From Mesorhizobium sp. DCY119 (GTDB lineage: Bacteria > Pseudomonadota > Alphaproteobacteria > Rhizobiales > Rhizobiaceae), in NCBI RefSeq assembly GCF_003590645.1, contig NZ_CP031834.1:4092501-4156500 (forward strand): 64,000 nucleotides of DNA, written 5' to 3'. The position numbers and the translations under genes are program-made. Below the pieces are notes generated by a model. The model saw only the letters and a program-made list of their open reading frames with translations, was not told where the DNA came from and ran no database searches. Positions 26,400-34,782 of the stretch are shown here, piece by piece (positions within the stretch are counted from its first letter, which is position 1; the number at the start of each line of letters is the position of its first letter).

Positions 26400-26623
26400 G
26401 CGCTTGGCATAGAGGTGAAGCGGTCCGAAATGAAGGGGGACATCGGATCAGCCTGCGCCACCATCCGCAGCGCGGCAACGACCGCGATCAAGATAGCAAC
26501 GCCCAGCAGCGCGCAATAGGCCGTCACCACCACGAAGATGGGGGTCGCCGCGGCAAGTCCGGCGAGCAGCACCAGATCGCGGTCAGCGCCGTGCAGGAGG
26601 TTCTGTTGCACGCTTTTCGGCAA
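26400..26623 (-). pseudogene. TrbD/VirB3-like conjugation protein remnant
   Basis: A fragment beginning at a TTG right after an in-frame stop reads LLHGADRDLVLLAGLAAATPIF, a hydrophobic stretch, then LLGVAILIAVVAALRMVAQADP. The order (basic start, GAxRELxxL, two membrane helices, AKADP) is that of TrbD, the VirB3-type inner-membrane component of conjugative type IV secretion. The usual C-terminal VYLRHxRY region is absent and no trb neighbours remain, so it is a relic. Similarity is judged by eye. Confidence 0.5.
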
Positions 26624-26669
26624 TCAGTTTGGGGGATGGAGGCCGCTTTTTTTGCCGGAGCTTGCATCA

Positions 26670-26890
26670 TGTTCAAAAGGGCTAATTTCGACCGTTCGCT
26701 GGTATCTGGTGCACGGCTTATGCCGGCGCAACCTGAAGGAGATGATGGCTGAGCGGCATCAGCATTGACCATTGGGTGATCCACTTCTCGCCGCTGCTGC
26801 TCAAGCAACCTCAGTGGCGCCACGACGTCAATGACAGAACGCGGCACCGACCGATGGCGACCTACGCAGGACGACTCGCGTCATCCGCAG
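26670..26890 (+). pseudogene. IS6-family transposase remnant
   Basis: Two frames together recall the N terminus of IS6/IS26-type transposases: FKRANFDRS, then TVRWYLVHGLCRRNLKEMMAER in one frame, and ISIDHWVIHFSPLLLKQ in the next after a frameshift near 26,757. Intact relatives read about FxGRxFDxxVILLxVRWYLxYxLSxRxLEEMMAERGxxVDHxTI. The DDE catalytic part is missing, cut off where the IS1380-family element begins at 26,898. Confidence 0.6.
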
Positions 26891-26897
26891 TGAACAC

Positions 26898-28542
26898 CTA
26901 GCCCGGATTTCTCAAACTACCGGTGTGGATAGCGGTGGTGGCGCCGGTTTTGAGCGGCTTGCGGGTGGGGAGCAGAGACTGGTGCAGCTTGCGGGATTTT
27001 GGACGAGCGAAGGAGTGGCGTGCGAGCCGGTAAGTCGCTGTGATGTGCTGGCGCGCCTGTCTGGTTCGTCAGAGCGCCCATTGGGCGAGCGCTGCATGTG
27101 CGGCGGCAAACTCGCGCTGATAGGGGTGACCTGATGCCATCGCCAGAGCGATGCGACGGATACTGACGCGCACCAGCGCCCCGATCTTGAACAGCTTGAG
27201 GCGGATGGTTGCGCAGGTGGCCTTTGCGAACTGGGTGTGCTGAAGCGCGATGCGACGCAGCGCGCACACCAGCACGTAGGCCATGGAGGCGAACCACAGG
27301 CGCAACTGGTTGGCGCGCATGGTGGCCGTCGAGGTGCGATCGGCGAACAAATCGCCCTGGCACTCCTTGATGCGGTTCTCCATCTCGCCGCGCGCGCAAT
27401 AGACGTCCTCGTAGAGGTAGCGGGCGCCACACTCGTCATGGGTCAGCGAGGTGACGACGAAGCGCGGGTTGGCCTTGCCGCCCGTATGCTCGGCCTTGCC
27501 GTCGACCCGGCGCCTGCGGCTCCAGCTGTCGAGCGTCGTCCACGTGAAGTCCTTGAAGCGGCGTGCCGGCCTTGAGGTATGCCGGCTCTCCACGGCAGCC
27601 TGCTCCAGTTCGGCCCGCGATCTCGGCGACCAGGCGGGTGTTCCTGGCCAGGCCGAACAGGTAGTCGACGCCGTTGCCCTCGCACCAGGCCATCAACTCT
27701 TCGCGGGCGAAGCCGGAATCGGCCCTCAGCAGGACGCGCACCTTGGGCCAGGCGGCGGATCCGGGCGACGATGCGTGCCACCTCCTCGACCGCGCCGGCC
27801 GAGGCGTCGATGTTGGCGCGGCGCAGCCTGGCAGCCAGCAGGTGGCGACCGCAGAAGACATAGAGCGGCAGGTAGCAGTAGCCGTCGTAATAGCCGTGGA
27901 AGAAGCGGCCTTCCTGGTGGCCGTGCAGCGGATCGTCGGTGGCATCCAGGTCGAGCACGATCTGCTTGGGCGCCTGCCGATGCGCCTCCACGAACAGGTC
28001 GACGAACAGGCTCTCGATGGCGCCGGCATCATGGCTGATCTTGTGGTAGCGCGTCGGTGCGCTCGTGCTCAGTTCCAGCCGGTTGAGCGTCGATTTGCCG
28101 GCCACCGGCGCACAATCCTTGCGGCGCGCCGCAAGCTTGCCGGCCAGCAGCGCCATCACCGGATCGTGGCGCAACACGTCATGATCGATCAGGTCCTCGT
28201 AGCCTAGCGCCAGGGCGAACACTCGCTGCCCGACCAGCGTGCGCACCTCGTGCTCGATCAGCTCCGGGCAGCGCCCATCGGCAAAACACTGCGCCAGCCG
28301 ATCAACCAGGCCGACGGCGCGGTCCGTCGCTCCCAGCAGAAGCCCGCCATCCGACGTCATCGCGCCACCGTCGAAACAAGCCACAACTTTGCGCCCTTCG
28401 ACGGGTGCAAAACCGAACGCGTCCGTTATACAGTCTGCTTGCATCGGGGGCTCTCCGCATTAAAGATAAGTGTTTGTCGCAAAACAACTTTCTCTGATTC
28501 GGCACCCCGATGCACCTCACCTGTTTGAGAAATCCGGGCTAG
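26898..28542 (-). mobile_element. IS1380-family insertion sequence, about 1,645 bases
   Basis: The element is bounded by perfect 20-base inverted repeats: ctagcccggatttctcaaac at 26,898-26,917 and its reverse complement at 28,523-28,542. Size and single transposase gene fit the IS1380 family. I see no 4-5 base target duplication (flanks ACAC and ATAG), which suggests loss of flanking DNA or an older rearrangement; a truncated IS6 transposase abuts its left end. Confidence 0.85.
27069..28444 (-). pseudogene. IS1380-family transposase, split by two frameshifts
   Basis: The start is MQADCITDAFGFAPVEGRKVVACFDGG and the first frame continues to about 27,760 (VEEVARIVARIRR). A second frame supplies AAWPKVRVLLRADSGFAREELMAWCEGNGVDYLFGLARN to about 27,615, and a third supplies ESRHTSRPARRFKDFTW through GEMENRIKECQGDLFADRTS to the stop. 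Catalytic segments LDLDATDDPLHGHQEG, LRADSGFAREE and RGEMENRIKE are all recognisable, so about 458 residues would be restored by two single-base corrections. Programmed frameshifting is not typical of this family; decay or sequencing errors are the options. Confidence 0.85.
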
Positions 28543-28757
28543 ATAGTGCTGCAAGCCGGGGCCGGTGGAATGTCTACGACGCAATACGATCTCGCGCGGC
28601 GTTTCGGACATGGGATCAAGATCCCCCAAAAGGCTCACCCCGCATAAGTTCATTTGAAAGGCCTGAACCTCCCCGCCCGAACGGTTCACCGCAAAGCCGC
28701 GCCAGCAAATGGAGGGGACTGAACGTTTGATATCAAAGGGCGAGTCGTTGCCGAGTG

Positions 28758-29402
28758 TCAGTTGAGACTTACCGAGAAATTTGCGTGAGTTTTTGACCGA
28801 ACCTCTTCCAACGTCACGCCACTGGCGAGTTCTATCAGCGCCAGACTTGGCCCCGACTGCTTGTCGATCCTAAACACTGCCAAGTCTGTGATCACCAGAC
28901 TGGCCACGCCTTTCCCGGTCAGCGGCAGGGTGCACTCCTTGAGCAGCTTTGGTTCGCCCTTGGCTTCATGCTCCATCAACACCACCACGCGTTTGACACC
29001 GGCAACGAGGTCCATGGCGCCGCCCATGCCCTTGACAATCTTGCCTGGGATCATCCAGTTCGCCAGATCGCCATTTTCCGCGACCTGCATCGCGCCCAAG
29101 ATTGAGAGATCGATGTGGCCGCCACGGACCATTCCGAAGCTGTCGGCGCTCGAGAAGAAACTGGTCTCAGGGAGTTCAGTAATCGTTTGCTTGCCGGCGT
29201 TGATCAGATCCGGATCTTCCTCTCCCTCGAATGGAAACGGACCCATCCCAAGCATACCATTCTCGCTATGGAGCCGTACATCGATGCCTTCCGGGATGTA
29301 ATTGGCTACAAGCGTGGGAATTCCAATGCCAAGATTAACGTAAAAGCCGTCTTCGATCTCTCGGGCGGCGCGGGTTGCCATCTGTTCACGTGTCCAAGCC
29401 AT
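28758..29402 (-). CDS. 3-oxoacid CoA-transferase, subunit B
   Basis: Beta subunit (214 residues) of a family I CoA-transferase such as succinyl-CoA:acetoacetate or 3-oxoadipate CoA-transferase. It has the catalytic glutamate in [14 protein letters not shown] (near residue 43), [31 protein letters not shown], and [22 protein letters not shown]. Its ATG overlaps the stop of subunit A. ScoB and PcaJ cannot be told apart by eye, so no symbol is given. Confidence 0.9.
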   Translation of the reverse strand: MAWTREQMATRAAREIEDGFYVNLGIGIPTLVANYIPEGIDVRLHSENGMLGMGPFPFEGEEDPDLINAGKQTITELPETSFFSSADSFGMVRGGHIDLSILGAMQVAENGDLANWMIPGKIVKGMGGAMDLVAGVKRVVVLMEHEAKGEPKLLKECTLPLTGKGVASLVITDLAVFRIDKQSGPSLALIELASGVTLEEVRSKTHANFSVSLN

Positions 29403-30115
29403 CAGACGGTCTCCTTCTGCCGTATCCGGACGGTTCTTTGCTCGATGCGCTTCTCGGGGTCAGGCACATGAACGATGCGAGACACGAAGATCCCCGGCGT
29501 GTGAATGTGGTCAGGGTCGATCGAGCCCGTCTCGACCAGATGTTCGACTTCGGCGATTGTCACGTTCCCGGCCGTCGCCATCATCGGATTAAAGTTCCGA
29601 GCAGTCTTGCGATAGACAAGGTTGCCCTCCGCATCGCCCTTCCAAGCGTGAACAATCGCCAGATCCGCGGCAAGCGCGGTTTCCATAACGAAGTTCTCGC
29701 CGTTGAATGCGCGGACTTCCTTTCCTTCGGCGACAATCGTGCCGACGCCTGTCTTGGTGAAGAAGGCTGGGATGCCGGCGCCGCCAGCGCGAATACGTTC
29801 CGCGAGCGTTCCTTGCGGGTTGAACTCAAGCTCCAGATCGCTGGACAAATATTGCTTAGCGAACAACTTGTTCTCACCGACGTAGGATGAAACCATGCGG
29901 CGGATCTGACGGCTTTCGAGCAACAGCCCGAGACCGGCGCCATCGACGCCGGCATTGTTGGAAATGACGGTTAAGCCCTTCACGCCTGAAAGCCGGATGG
30001 CTTCGATAAGGCCTGTGGGTATGCCGCAGAGACCGAATCCGCCCGACATTATCGTCATGCCATCGGCAAGCAGGCCGGCCACCGCCTCCACAGCGGTTGG
30101 GTAGACTTTGCGCAA
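29402..30115 (-). CDS. 3-oxoacid CoA-transferase, subunit A
   Basis: Alpha subunit of about 238 residues. [16 protein letters not shown], the glycine-rich CoA-binding motif, is near residues 25-40, followed by [15 protein letters not shown] and [27 protein letters not shown] choose a TTG start (30,115) because GGAGGAAC lies directly upstream and the homologous proteins begin with a short K-V-Y sequence; an upstream in-frame start would extend it to 30,154. It overlaps subunit B. A PAS-LuxR regulator is divergent. Confidence 0.88.
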   Translation of the reverse strand: MRKVYPTAVEAVAGLLADGMTIMSGGFGLCGIPTGLIEAIRLSGVKGLTVISNNAGVDGAGLGLLLESRQIRRMVSSYVGENKLFAKQYLSSDLELEFNPQGTLAERIRAGGAGIPAFFTKTGVGTIVAEGKEVRAFNGENFVMETALAADLAIVHAWKGDAEGNLVYRKTARNFNPMMATAGNVTIAEVEHLVETGSIDPDHIHTPGIFVSRIVHVPDPEKRIEQRTVRIRQKETV

Positions 30116-30218
30116 GATGTTCCTCCCCAGATAGACAGCCGATGCCACACTCAATCGTCAATCCCGAAGTGTCACGCTAGCGTTGCGCGGCCAGCATCGT
30201 TAGTAGTATTTATACTGC

Positions 30219-30800
30219 ATGTGGATCGGCGCGCCCCAAGGCCTGGACCCTTCTTCCAGCGGACTATCTGTATCGCTCAACGAATTGCCGGTACCCATGG
30301 TCTATGCGACCCATCGGATGATAAGGGATTGCAATGACGAGTTCGCTGCTCTGTTCGGGTTCGCGCGATCCGAACTGATCGACGGCAGCTTCTCGCGGCT
30401 TTATCCGCAATTGTCAGACTTCGTTCGCACTGGCGAAATGTGGCGTATGCATCTTGCAGGCGGTCAGGTCTATTATGACGAGCGTATCATGAGGGATGTG
30501 AACGGCCGGCGGTTCTGGTGCCAAGTCAATGGTCGTTCCAATAAGAGTGACGACCCTTTTGCATCTGCACTTTACTGCTTTCAGGAAATGAGCCGCCCCG
30601 TCACAGAATCCACTTTGCGGCTCACCGGACGTCAGAGGCAAATATTGACTTTGGTCGCCCAAGGAAAGACCAACGCCGAAATTGGTGCAGAAGCGGGGTT
30701 ATCGAAGCGAACGGTGGAGGCGCATCGCCTTCGCCTGACGCGCACAGTTGGCGTTGCAAACTCGGCAGAACTATTGGCTTGGTTCCTCACGCAGAAGTAA
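30219..30800 (+). CDS. PAS domain plus LuxR-type HTH regulator
   Basis: A 193-residue protein. Residues about 22-125 form a PAS-like sensor (VPMVYATHRMIRDCNDEFAALFGFARSELIDGSF). Residues about 130-190 form a LuxR/FixJ-type HTH (LRLTGRQRQILTLVAQGKTNAEIGAEAGLSKRTVEAHRLRLTRTVGVANSAEL). It has no receiver domain. Divergence from the CoA-transferase genes, 104 bases apart, suggests it controls them in response to a ligand bound by the PAS domain (inference). Confidence 0.82.
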   Translation: MWIGAPQGLDPSSSGLSVSLNELPVPMVYATHRMIRDCNDEFAALFGFARSELIDGSFSRLYPQLSDFVRTGEMWRMHLAGGQVYYDERIMRDVNGRRFWCQVNGRSNKSDDPFASALYCFQEMSRPVTESTLRLTGRQRQILTLVAQGKTNAEIGAEAGLSKRTVEAHRLRLTRTVGVANSAELLAWFLTQK

Positions 30801-30907
30801 CCTGAAGTCGCGCGCGCAAACGACCAACGGCGCTCATGCTGAGGGCCACGACAAGGGGGTTGCCGTTCGCCGCGACGGAGCGTTCGTAGTCAGGCGATTG
30901 AAGTGGT

Positions 30908-30984
30908 TGGCGCACCCGCCGCGATTCGGACGCGGGACCTCCACGTTCTGGAGGTGGTGCTCTATCCATCTGAGCGCGGCGCTG
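30908..30984 (-). pseudogene. tRNA-like sequence, degenerate
   Basis: On the minus strand a tRNA fold is visible from the D arm (GCTCAGATGGATAGAGC) through a T arm CCGCG-TCCGAAT-CGCGG to a 3' CCA. Defects: the 5' acceptor strand (CAGCGCC) does not pair with the 3' strand (CGGGTGC), the anticodon stem has a mismatch, position 33 is C and not U, and the T loop has TCC in place of TTC. The loop would give anticodon CAG on a class I body resembling Arg tRNAs. I read it as a decayed tRNA or att remnant. Confidence 0.4.
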
Positions 30985-31059
30985 GTCTCTGGACCATTCC
31001 CTGTAATCTCGGTTTCAACCCAGCTTCGGTGGTATCTCAGTGGTATCTTGCAGCCAATA

Positions 31060-31107
31060 CAAAGGCGCCGCCCCGAAGGGCGGCGTATCAAGCCTTTGCT
31101 TTTTTTT
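31060..31107 (+). terminator. Intrinsic terminator-like hairpin
   Basis: An outer stem CAAAGGC/GCCTTTG encloses an inner CCGCCC-CGAA-GGGCGG hairpin and is followed by eight T. On the plus strand this is a fair rho-independent terminator, though no gene ends within 260 bases. It borders the tRNA-Arg 3' fragment and may be its original flanking sequence. Confidence 0.4.
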
Positions 31108-31114
31108 CGAAATT

Positions 31115-31160
31115 TGGAGCGCCCGAAGAGATTCGAACTCCTAACCCCCAGATTCGTAGT
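31115..31160 (-). other. 3' half of tRNA-Arg(ACG), attachment-site scar
   Basis: Read on the minus strand, 46 bases reproduce positions about 31-76 of a tRNA-Arg: anticodon loop CTACGAA (anticodon ACG), stem TCTGG, T arm AGGAG-TTCGAAT-CTCTT, acceptor CGGGCGC, discriminator T and an encoded CCA. The D arm and 5' acceptor are missing. Such 3' halves are what tyrosine recombinases leave at the distal end of tRNA-integrated islands, and an integrase gene lies 400 bases away. Confidence 0.7.
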
Positions 31161-31304
31161 TTGAAGGTGGTGATGACCTCTTTGGCCCATCGCCATCCTA
31201 TTTGCACGCTGCCACCCGATATTCCCGCACAGCGGCGCTAAGGGGCTTTCGCTCTCCCACACCTATCACATTCTATCTCCACGAAGAAAATGAAGGAGTG
31301 GAGA

Positions 31305-31592
31305 ATGAAGACGGCAACCCCCATCGTCCCCCTCAGGAGAACGATCAGACGCAAGCAGTTGCAGGAGATGGTCCCGCTCGCAAACAGCACAATCTACGAA
31401 ATGGAGCAGCGAGGCGAGTTCCCGAGTCGCTTCGCGCTCTCGCCACGCTGTATCGTCTGGGATCTCGCCGAGGTCGAGGCCTGGCTCGAAAGCCGCAGAA
31501 CATCGCCCATCACCCGTGCGAAGCAACCCGACGTCGGCCAGCGCAAGACCCGGCCCGTTAGAGGGCCGGATCAGGCTCGAACATGGGCATAG
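31305..31592 (+). CDS. AlpA family helix-turn-helix regulator
   Basis: A small DNA-binding protein of 95 residues. I start it at MKTATPIVPLRR because AAGGAGTGGAGA precedes that ATG. LLRRTIRRKQLQEMVPLANSTIYEMEQRGEFPSRFALSPRCIVWDLAEVEAWLESR follows the AlpA/MerR-like excisionase fold: HTH, a GxFPxx wing and the WxxxEVxxWL helix. AlpA proteins regulate integrase expression or excision in P4-like elements. Its 3' end overlaps the convergent integrase gene by about 35 bases. Confidence 0.83.
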   Translation: MKTATPIVPLRRTIRRKQLQEMVPLANSTIYEMEQRGEFPSRFALSPRCIVWDLAEVEAWLESRRTSPITRAKQPDVGQRKTRPVRGPDQARTWA

Positions 31593-32814
31593 AGGGCGGC
31601 ATCAGCACGGGCATGTACTTGCGCCCTTCCACCCAAGCGTCGATGATGTCGGCCCACTCCTGCAGCATGTGGCGCCGCTGAGCTTCATATTCCGCCTTGT
31701 TGTAGACCCCGCGCGACGACCGGCCGTCCTCGTGAGCCAGGCACTTCTCGATCCAGTCGCTGTTGAAGCCCAGCTCGTTCAGAAGCGTCGAGCCGGTTCG
31801 CCGCAGGTCGTGGACCGTGAACGGCTCAAGCGGAAGCCCTTCCTTCTGCGCCTGCTCCACGACCGAGTAGGTCACGCGGTTGAAAGTGGCGCGCGACATT
31901 GGAGCGTCAGCATCGTATCGCGACGGCAGCAGATAACGCGAGTTCCCGGCGCAGGTCTTGAGGGCGATCATAATGTCCAAGGTCTGGCGAGACAGATAGA
32001 CGTTGTGCGCCTTTGATCGCTTCATCCTCTCCTTCGGAATGGTCCAGACCGCGTTCTCGAAGTCAATCTCTTCCCAGACCGCGTCCTGCAACTCGCTCTT
32101 TCGGACCATCGTCAGCAGATACAGCTTCATGCCAAGCCGAATCGTGGGAAGCGTGGCGACGTGCTCAAGCTGCTTGAGCATGATCCGGATCTCGGTCGGC
32201 GACAGCGAGCGATCCTTCGGCACGAAGGTCGCGATTGATGCGGGACCGACTTCCTCTGCCGGATTGGCGACCTTCTCGCCGTGCAAGATGGCGAAGCCGT
32301 AGATCTGCTTGAGGATGTCGCGGACGTGGATGGCGGTCGCAGGAGCGCCGCGCTCAACGATCGCTCCGCAATGAGCCCGGAGATCATCTGGCGAGATCTC
32401 CGTCAGCAGGCGGTTGCGCCACACGGGGAGCAGCTCGCGCTCGAAGATTGATCGGCGCATCGCCCGCGTGCTGTCCGCCATCGGAGCCGCCTGGAGCCAC
32501 TTCTCCCCAAACTCGCCGAAGCTCTTCGCCTCCTTGAGGCGCCGCTTCTCGCGCTGCTTCTCGATCGCCGGCGACACGCCATCAGCGACCGATCGCCGGG
32601 CATCGATGCACTTCTCGCGTGCCCGCGCGAGCGAAATTCCGTCAGGACCATACTTCCCAAGATAGAGCGTCTCGCGGCGCCCATTCAGACGGTAGTCCAT
32701 GCGAAATGACATCGCGCCCCTCGTCGTGACGTGGATGTACATACCGTCACGGTCCGCGACCTTGAAGTCTTTCTCCTTTGGTTTCAACGCTCTAAGCGCT
32801 GCGTCGGTGAGCAT
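31558..32814 (-). CDS. Tyrosine recombinase/integrase, P4 type
   Basis: A 418-residue integrase. The N-terminal arm-binding domain (DUF4102) starts MLTDAALRALKPKEKDFKVADRDGMYIHV; a SAM-like core-binding domain follows, then the catalytic domain. Catalytic residues are visible: Arg in TMVRKSEL, His-x-x-Arg in HDLRRTGS, His in LAHEDG and the nucleophilic Tyr in RGVYNKAEY. It appears intact. Its 5' end faces the 3' end of guaA about 290 bases away, with CTACCGTCA repeats between, and AlpA overlaps its 3' end. Confidence 0.93.
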   Translation of the reverse strand: MLTDAALRALKPKEKDFKVADRDGMYIHVTTRGAMSFRMDYRLNGRRETLYLGKYGPDGISLARAREKCIDARRSVADGVSPAIEKQREKRRLKEAKSFGEFGEKWLQAAPMADSTRAMRRSIFERELLPVWRNRLLTEISPDDLRAHCGAIVERGAPATAIHVRDILKQIYGFAILHGEKVANPAEEVGPASIATFVPKDRSLSPTEIRIMLKQLEHVATLPTIRLGMKLYLLTMVRKSELQDAVWEEIDFENAVWTIPKERMKRSKAHNVYLSRQTLDIMIALKTCAGNSRYLLPSRYDADAPMSRATFNRVTYSVVEQAQKEGLPLEPFTVHDLRRTGSTLLNELGFNSDWIEKCLAHEDGRSSRGVYNKAEYEAQRRHMLQEWADIIDAWVEGRKYMPVLMPPSMPMFEPDPAL

Positions 32815-32828
32815 GGCGCGCCCTCCTC

Positions 32829-32980
32829 AGAAAACTACCGTCAGGCGATTTTTGCGGTCCGATCGTAGAATTACGCCATATTCTTCAATGCTTTAGGCAT
32901 AAGAAAACTACCGTCATCGGGCATCTGCCCTTGACGGTAGTCGCTAAATTTCGAACTGGCAAGAGCCCCGGCTACCGTCA
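32829..32980. repeat. CTACCGTCA repeat cluster upstream of the integrase
   Basis: agaaaactaccgtca occurs at 32,829-32,843 and 32,902-32,916 as a 15-base direct repeat; TGACGGTAGT at 32,932-32,941 is its inverse; CTACCGTCA recurs at 32,972-32,980. The middle two form a 35-base nested palindrome (10-base arms ACTACCGTCA/TGACGGTAGT around GGGCA-TC-TGCCC). Number and place, within 170 bases of the int start, fit arm-type integrase or AlpA/excisionase binding sites. Confidence 0.65.
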
Positions 32981-33107
32981 GGCAGCCCGTCAGATGCGAT
33001 GCTCACCCACCGATAGGTGTCGAACGCTTCCAGCAAGAAACTTATTCTAGATCAATGCCTTGCGTAGTTCCGTGGCGTAGTTTTGGATACGCTTGGATGG
33101 GCCAGAA

Positions 33108-34670
33108 TCATTCCCACTCGATCGTGCCGGGCGGTTTGCTGGTCACGTCGTAGACGACGCGGTTGATGCCGCGCACTTCGTTGATGATGCGGGTGGCGGC
33201 GCGGCCGAGGAAGCTCATGTCGTAGTGGTAGAAGTCGGCGGTCATGCCGTCGACCGATGTCACCGCACGCAGCGCGCAGACGAATTCGTAGGTGCGGCCA
33301 TCGCCCATCACGCCCACCGTCTGCACCGGCAGCAGCACGGCAAATGCCTGCCAGATGGCGTCGTAGAGACCGGCCTTGCGAATCTCGTCGAGATAGACGG
33401 CGTCGGCCTCGCGCAGGATTTCGAGCTTTTCGCGGGTGACGCCGCCGGGGCAGCGGATGGCGAGGCCCGGTCCCGGGAAAGGGTGGCGACCGATGAAATG
33501 GTCGGGCAGGCCGAGTTCCTTGCCGAGCACCCTCACCTCGTCCTTGAACAATTCGCGCAGCGGCTCGACGAGCTTCATGTTCATGCGGTCGGGAAGGCCA
33601 CCGACATTGTGATGCGATTTGATGGTGACCGACGGACCGCCGGTAAAGGAGACGCTTTCGATGACGTCGGGATAGAGCGTGCCCTGCGCCAGGAACTCGG
33701 CGCCGCCGAGCTTCTTTGCCTCTTCCTCGAACACCTCGATGAACAGGCGGCCGATGGTCTTACGCTTGGTTTCGGGATCGGCCTCGCCCTCGAGCGCGCC
33801 GATGAAGCGGTCCGCCGCATCGACCAGGATCAGCGGCAGATTGTAGTGCTCGCGGAACATGGCGACGACATCGGCCGCCTCGTTCTTCCGCATCAGGCCG
33901 TGGTCGACGAGGATGCAGGTGAGCTGATCGCCGACCGCTTCATGGATCAGCAGCGCTGCAACGGAGGAGTCGACTCCGCCGGAGAGCGCGCAGATGACCT
34001 TGCCCTTGCCGACCTGTTCGCGGATCGAGGCCACCGCCTTTTCGCGGTAGGCGGACATGCTCCAGTCGCTCTCAATGCCGGCGATCTTGTGCACGAAATT
34101 GCGCAGCAGCTTTGCGCCGTCGGGCGTGTGCACCACTTCGGGATGGAACTGGACAGCGTAGAATTTGCGCTTCTCGTCGGCGATCGCCGCGAAGGGTGCG
34201 CCGGCAGACGTGCCGATGACGCGAAAGCCCTTGGGGATATCGGTGACGCGGTCGCCGTGGCTCATCCAGACCTGATGGCGCGTGCCCTTGGCCCAGACGC
34301 CTTCGAACAATGCACTGTCGTCCTCGATCTCCAGGAAGGCCCGGCCGAACTCACGGTGGTGACCACCCTCGACCTTGCCGCCAAGCTGGGCGCACATCGT
34401 CTGCTCGCCGTAGCAGATGCCGAGAACCGGGATGCCGGCCTGGAATATCGCGTCCGGCGCTCTCGGGCTGCCGATGTCGATGGTGGAGTGAGGACTACCG
34501 GAAAGGACGACCGCCTTGGGCTGAACGCGCTCGAAGGCCTCGGCAGCCGACTGGAACGGCACGATCTCGGAATAGACGCCAGCCTCGCGGATGCGACGCG
34601 CTATCAGCTGCGTCACCTGGCTGCCGAAGTCGATGATAAGGACGGTGTCGGGATGATTGTTGGTTTTCAT
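33108..34670 (-). CDS. guaA: GMP synthase (glutamine-hydrolysing)
   Basis: Converts XMP to GMP with ATP and glutamine in the cytoplasm. The class I amidotransferase domain has the nucleophile in GICYGEQTM (near residue 84) and [11 protein letters not shown]; the ATP-pyrophosphatase P-loop is [14 protein letters not shown] (near residue 230), followed by the dimerisation domain ending [19 protein letters not shown] place the start at [18 protein letters not shown] (520 residues), three codons inside the longest frame. The 3' end of guaA is a known integration site for genomic islands, and an integrase gene adjoins it here. Confidence 0.96.
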   Translation of the reverse strand: MKTNNHPDTVLIIDFGSQVTQLIARRIREAGVYSEIVPFQSAAEAFERVQPKAVVLSGSPHSTIDIGSPRAPDAIFQAGIPVLGICYGEQTMCAQLGGKVEGGHHREFGRAFLEIEDDSALFEGVWAKGTRHQVWMSHGDRVTDIPKGFRVIGTSAGAPFAAIADEKRKFYAVQFHPEVVHTPDGAKLLRNFVHKIAGIESDWSMSAYREKAVASIREQVGKGKVICALSGGVDSSVAALLIHEAVGDQLTCILVDHGLMRKNEAADVVAMFREHYNLPLILVDAADRFIGALEGEADPETKRKTIGRLFIEVFEEEAKKLGGAEFLAQGTLYPDVIESVSFTGGPSVTIKSHHNVGGLPDRMNMKLVEPLRELFKDEVRVLGKELGLPDHFIGRHPFPGPGLAIRCPGGVTREKLEILREADAVYLDEIRKAGLYDAIWQAFAVLLPVQTVGVMGDGRTYEFVCALRAVTSVDGMTADFYHYDMSFLGRAATRIINEVRGINRVVYDVTSKPPGTIEWE

Positions 34671-34782
34671 GGCGAGCATTTAGAGAAAAGAGTGAGTCGG
34701 CGCAATGGGTTGCGACAACGTATGAACGATCCGATTCATCGACCTCGCGAATTGATTCATCGCGTTCGCGCAAATGATGAGA

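Larger units (their letters stand above)
30801..31304. other. Gene-free stretch with tRNA remnants
   Basis: Between the PAS-LuxR gene and alpA I see no convincing protein gene. The open frames here contain peptides such as RPKRFELLTPRFVV and GAPEEIRTPNPQIRS, which are the familiar spurious translations of antisense tRNA sequence. The stretch holds the tRNA-like sequence, the terminator-like hairpin and the tRNA-Arg 3' half. Confidence 0.7.

Noticed and set aside
26524-26847. A minus-strand frame across the IS6 remnant
   Set aside because: It is antisense to the recognisable transposase fragments and has no motif of its own.
31115-31160. Functional tRNA-Arg gene
   Set aside because: Only the 3' half is present; the D arm and 5' acceptor strand are missing.
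30748-31241. Open frames with RPKRFELLTPRFVV and GAPEEIRTPNPQIRS peptides
   Set aside because: These are well-known spurious translations of the antisense strand of tRNA genes.
32829-32980. CRISPR array
   Set aside because: The repeats are too short, too few and unevenly spaced, and some are inverted; integrase-associated sites explain them better.
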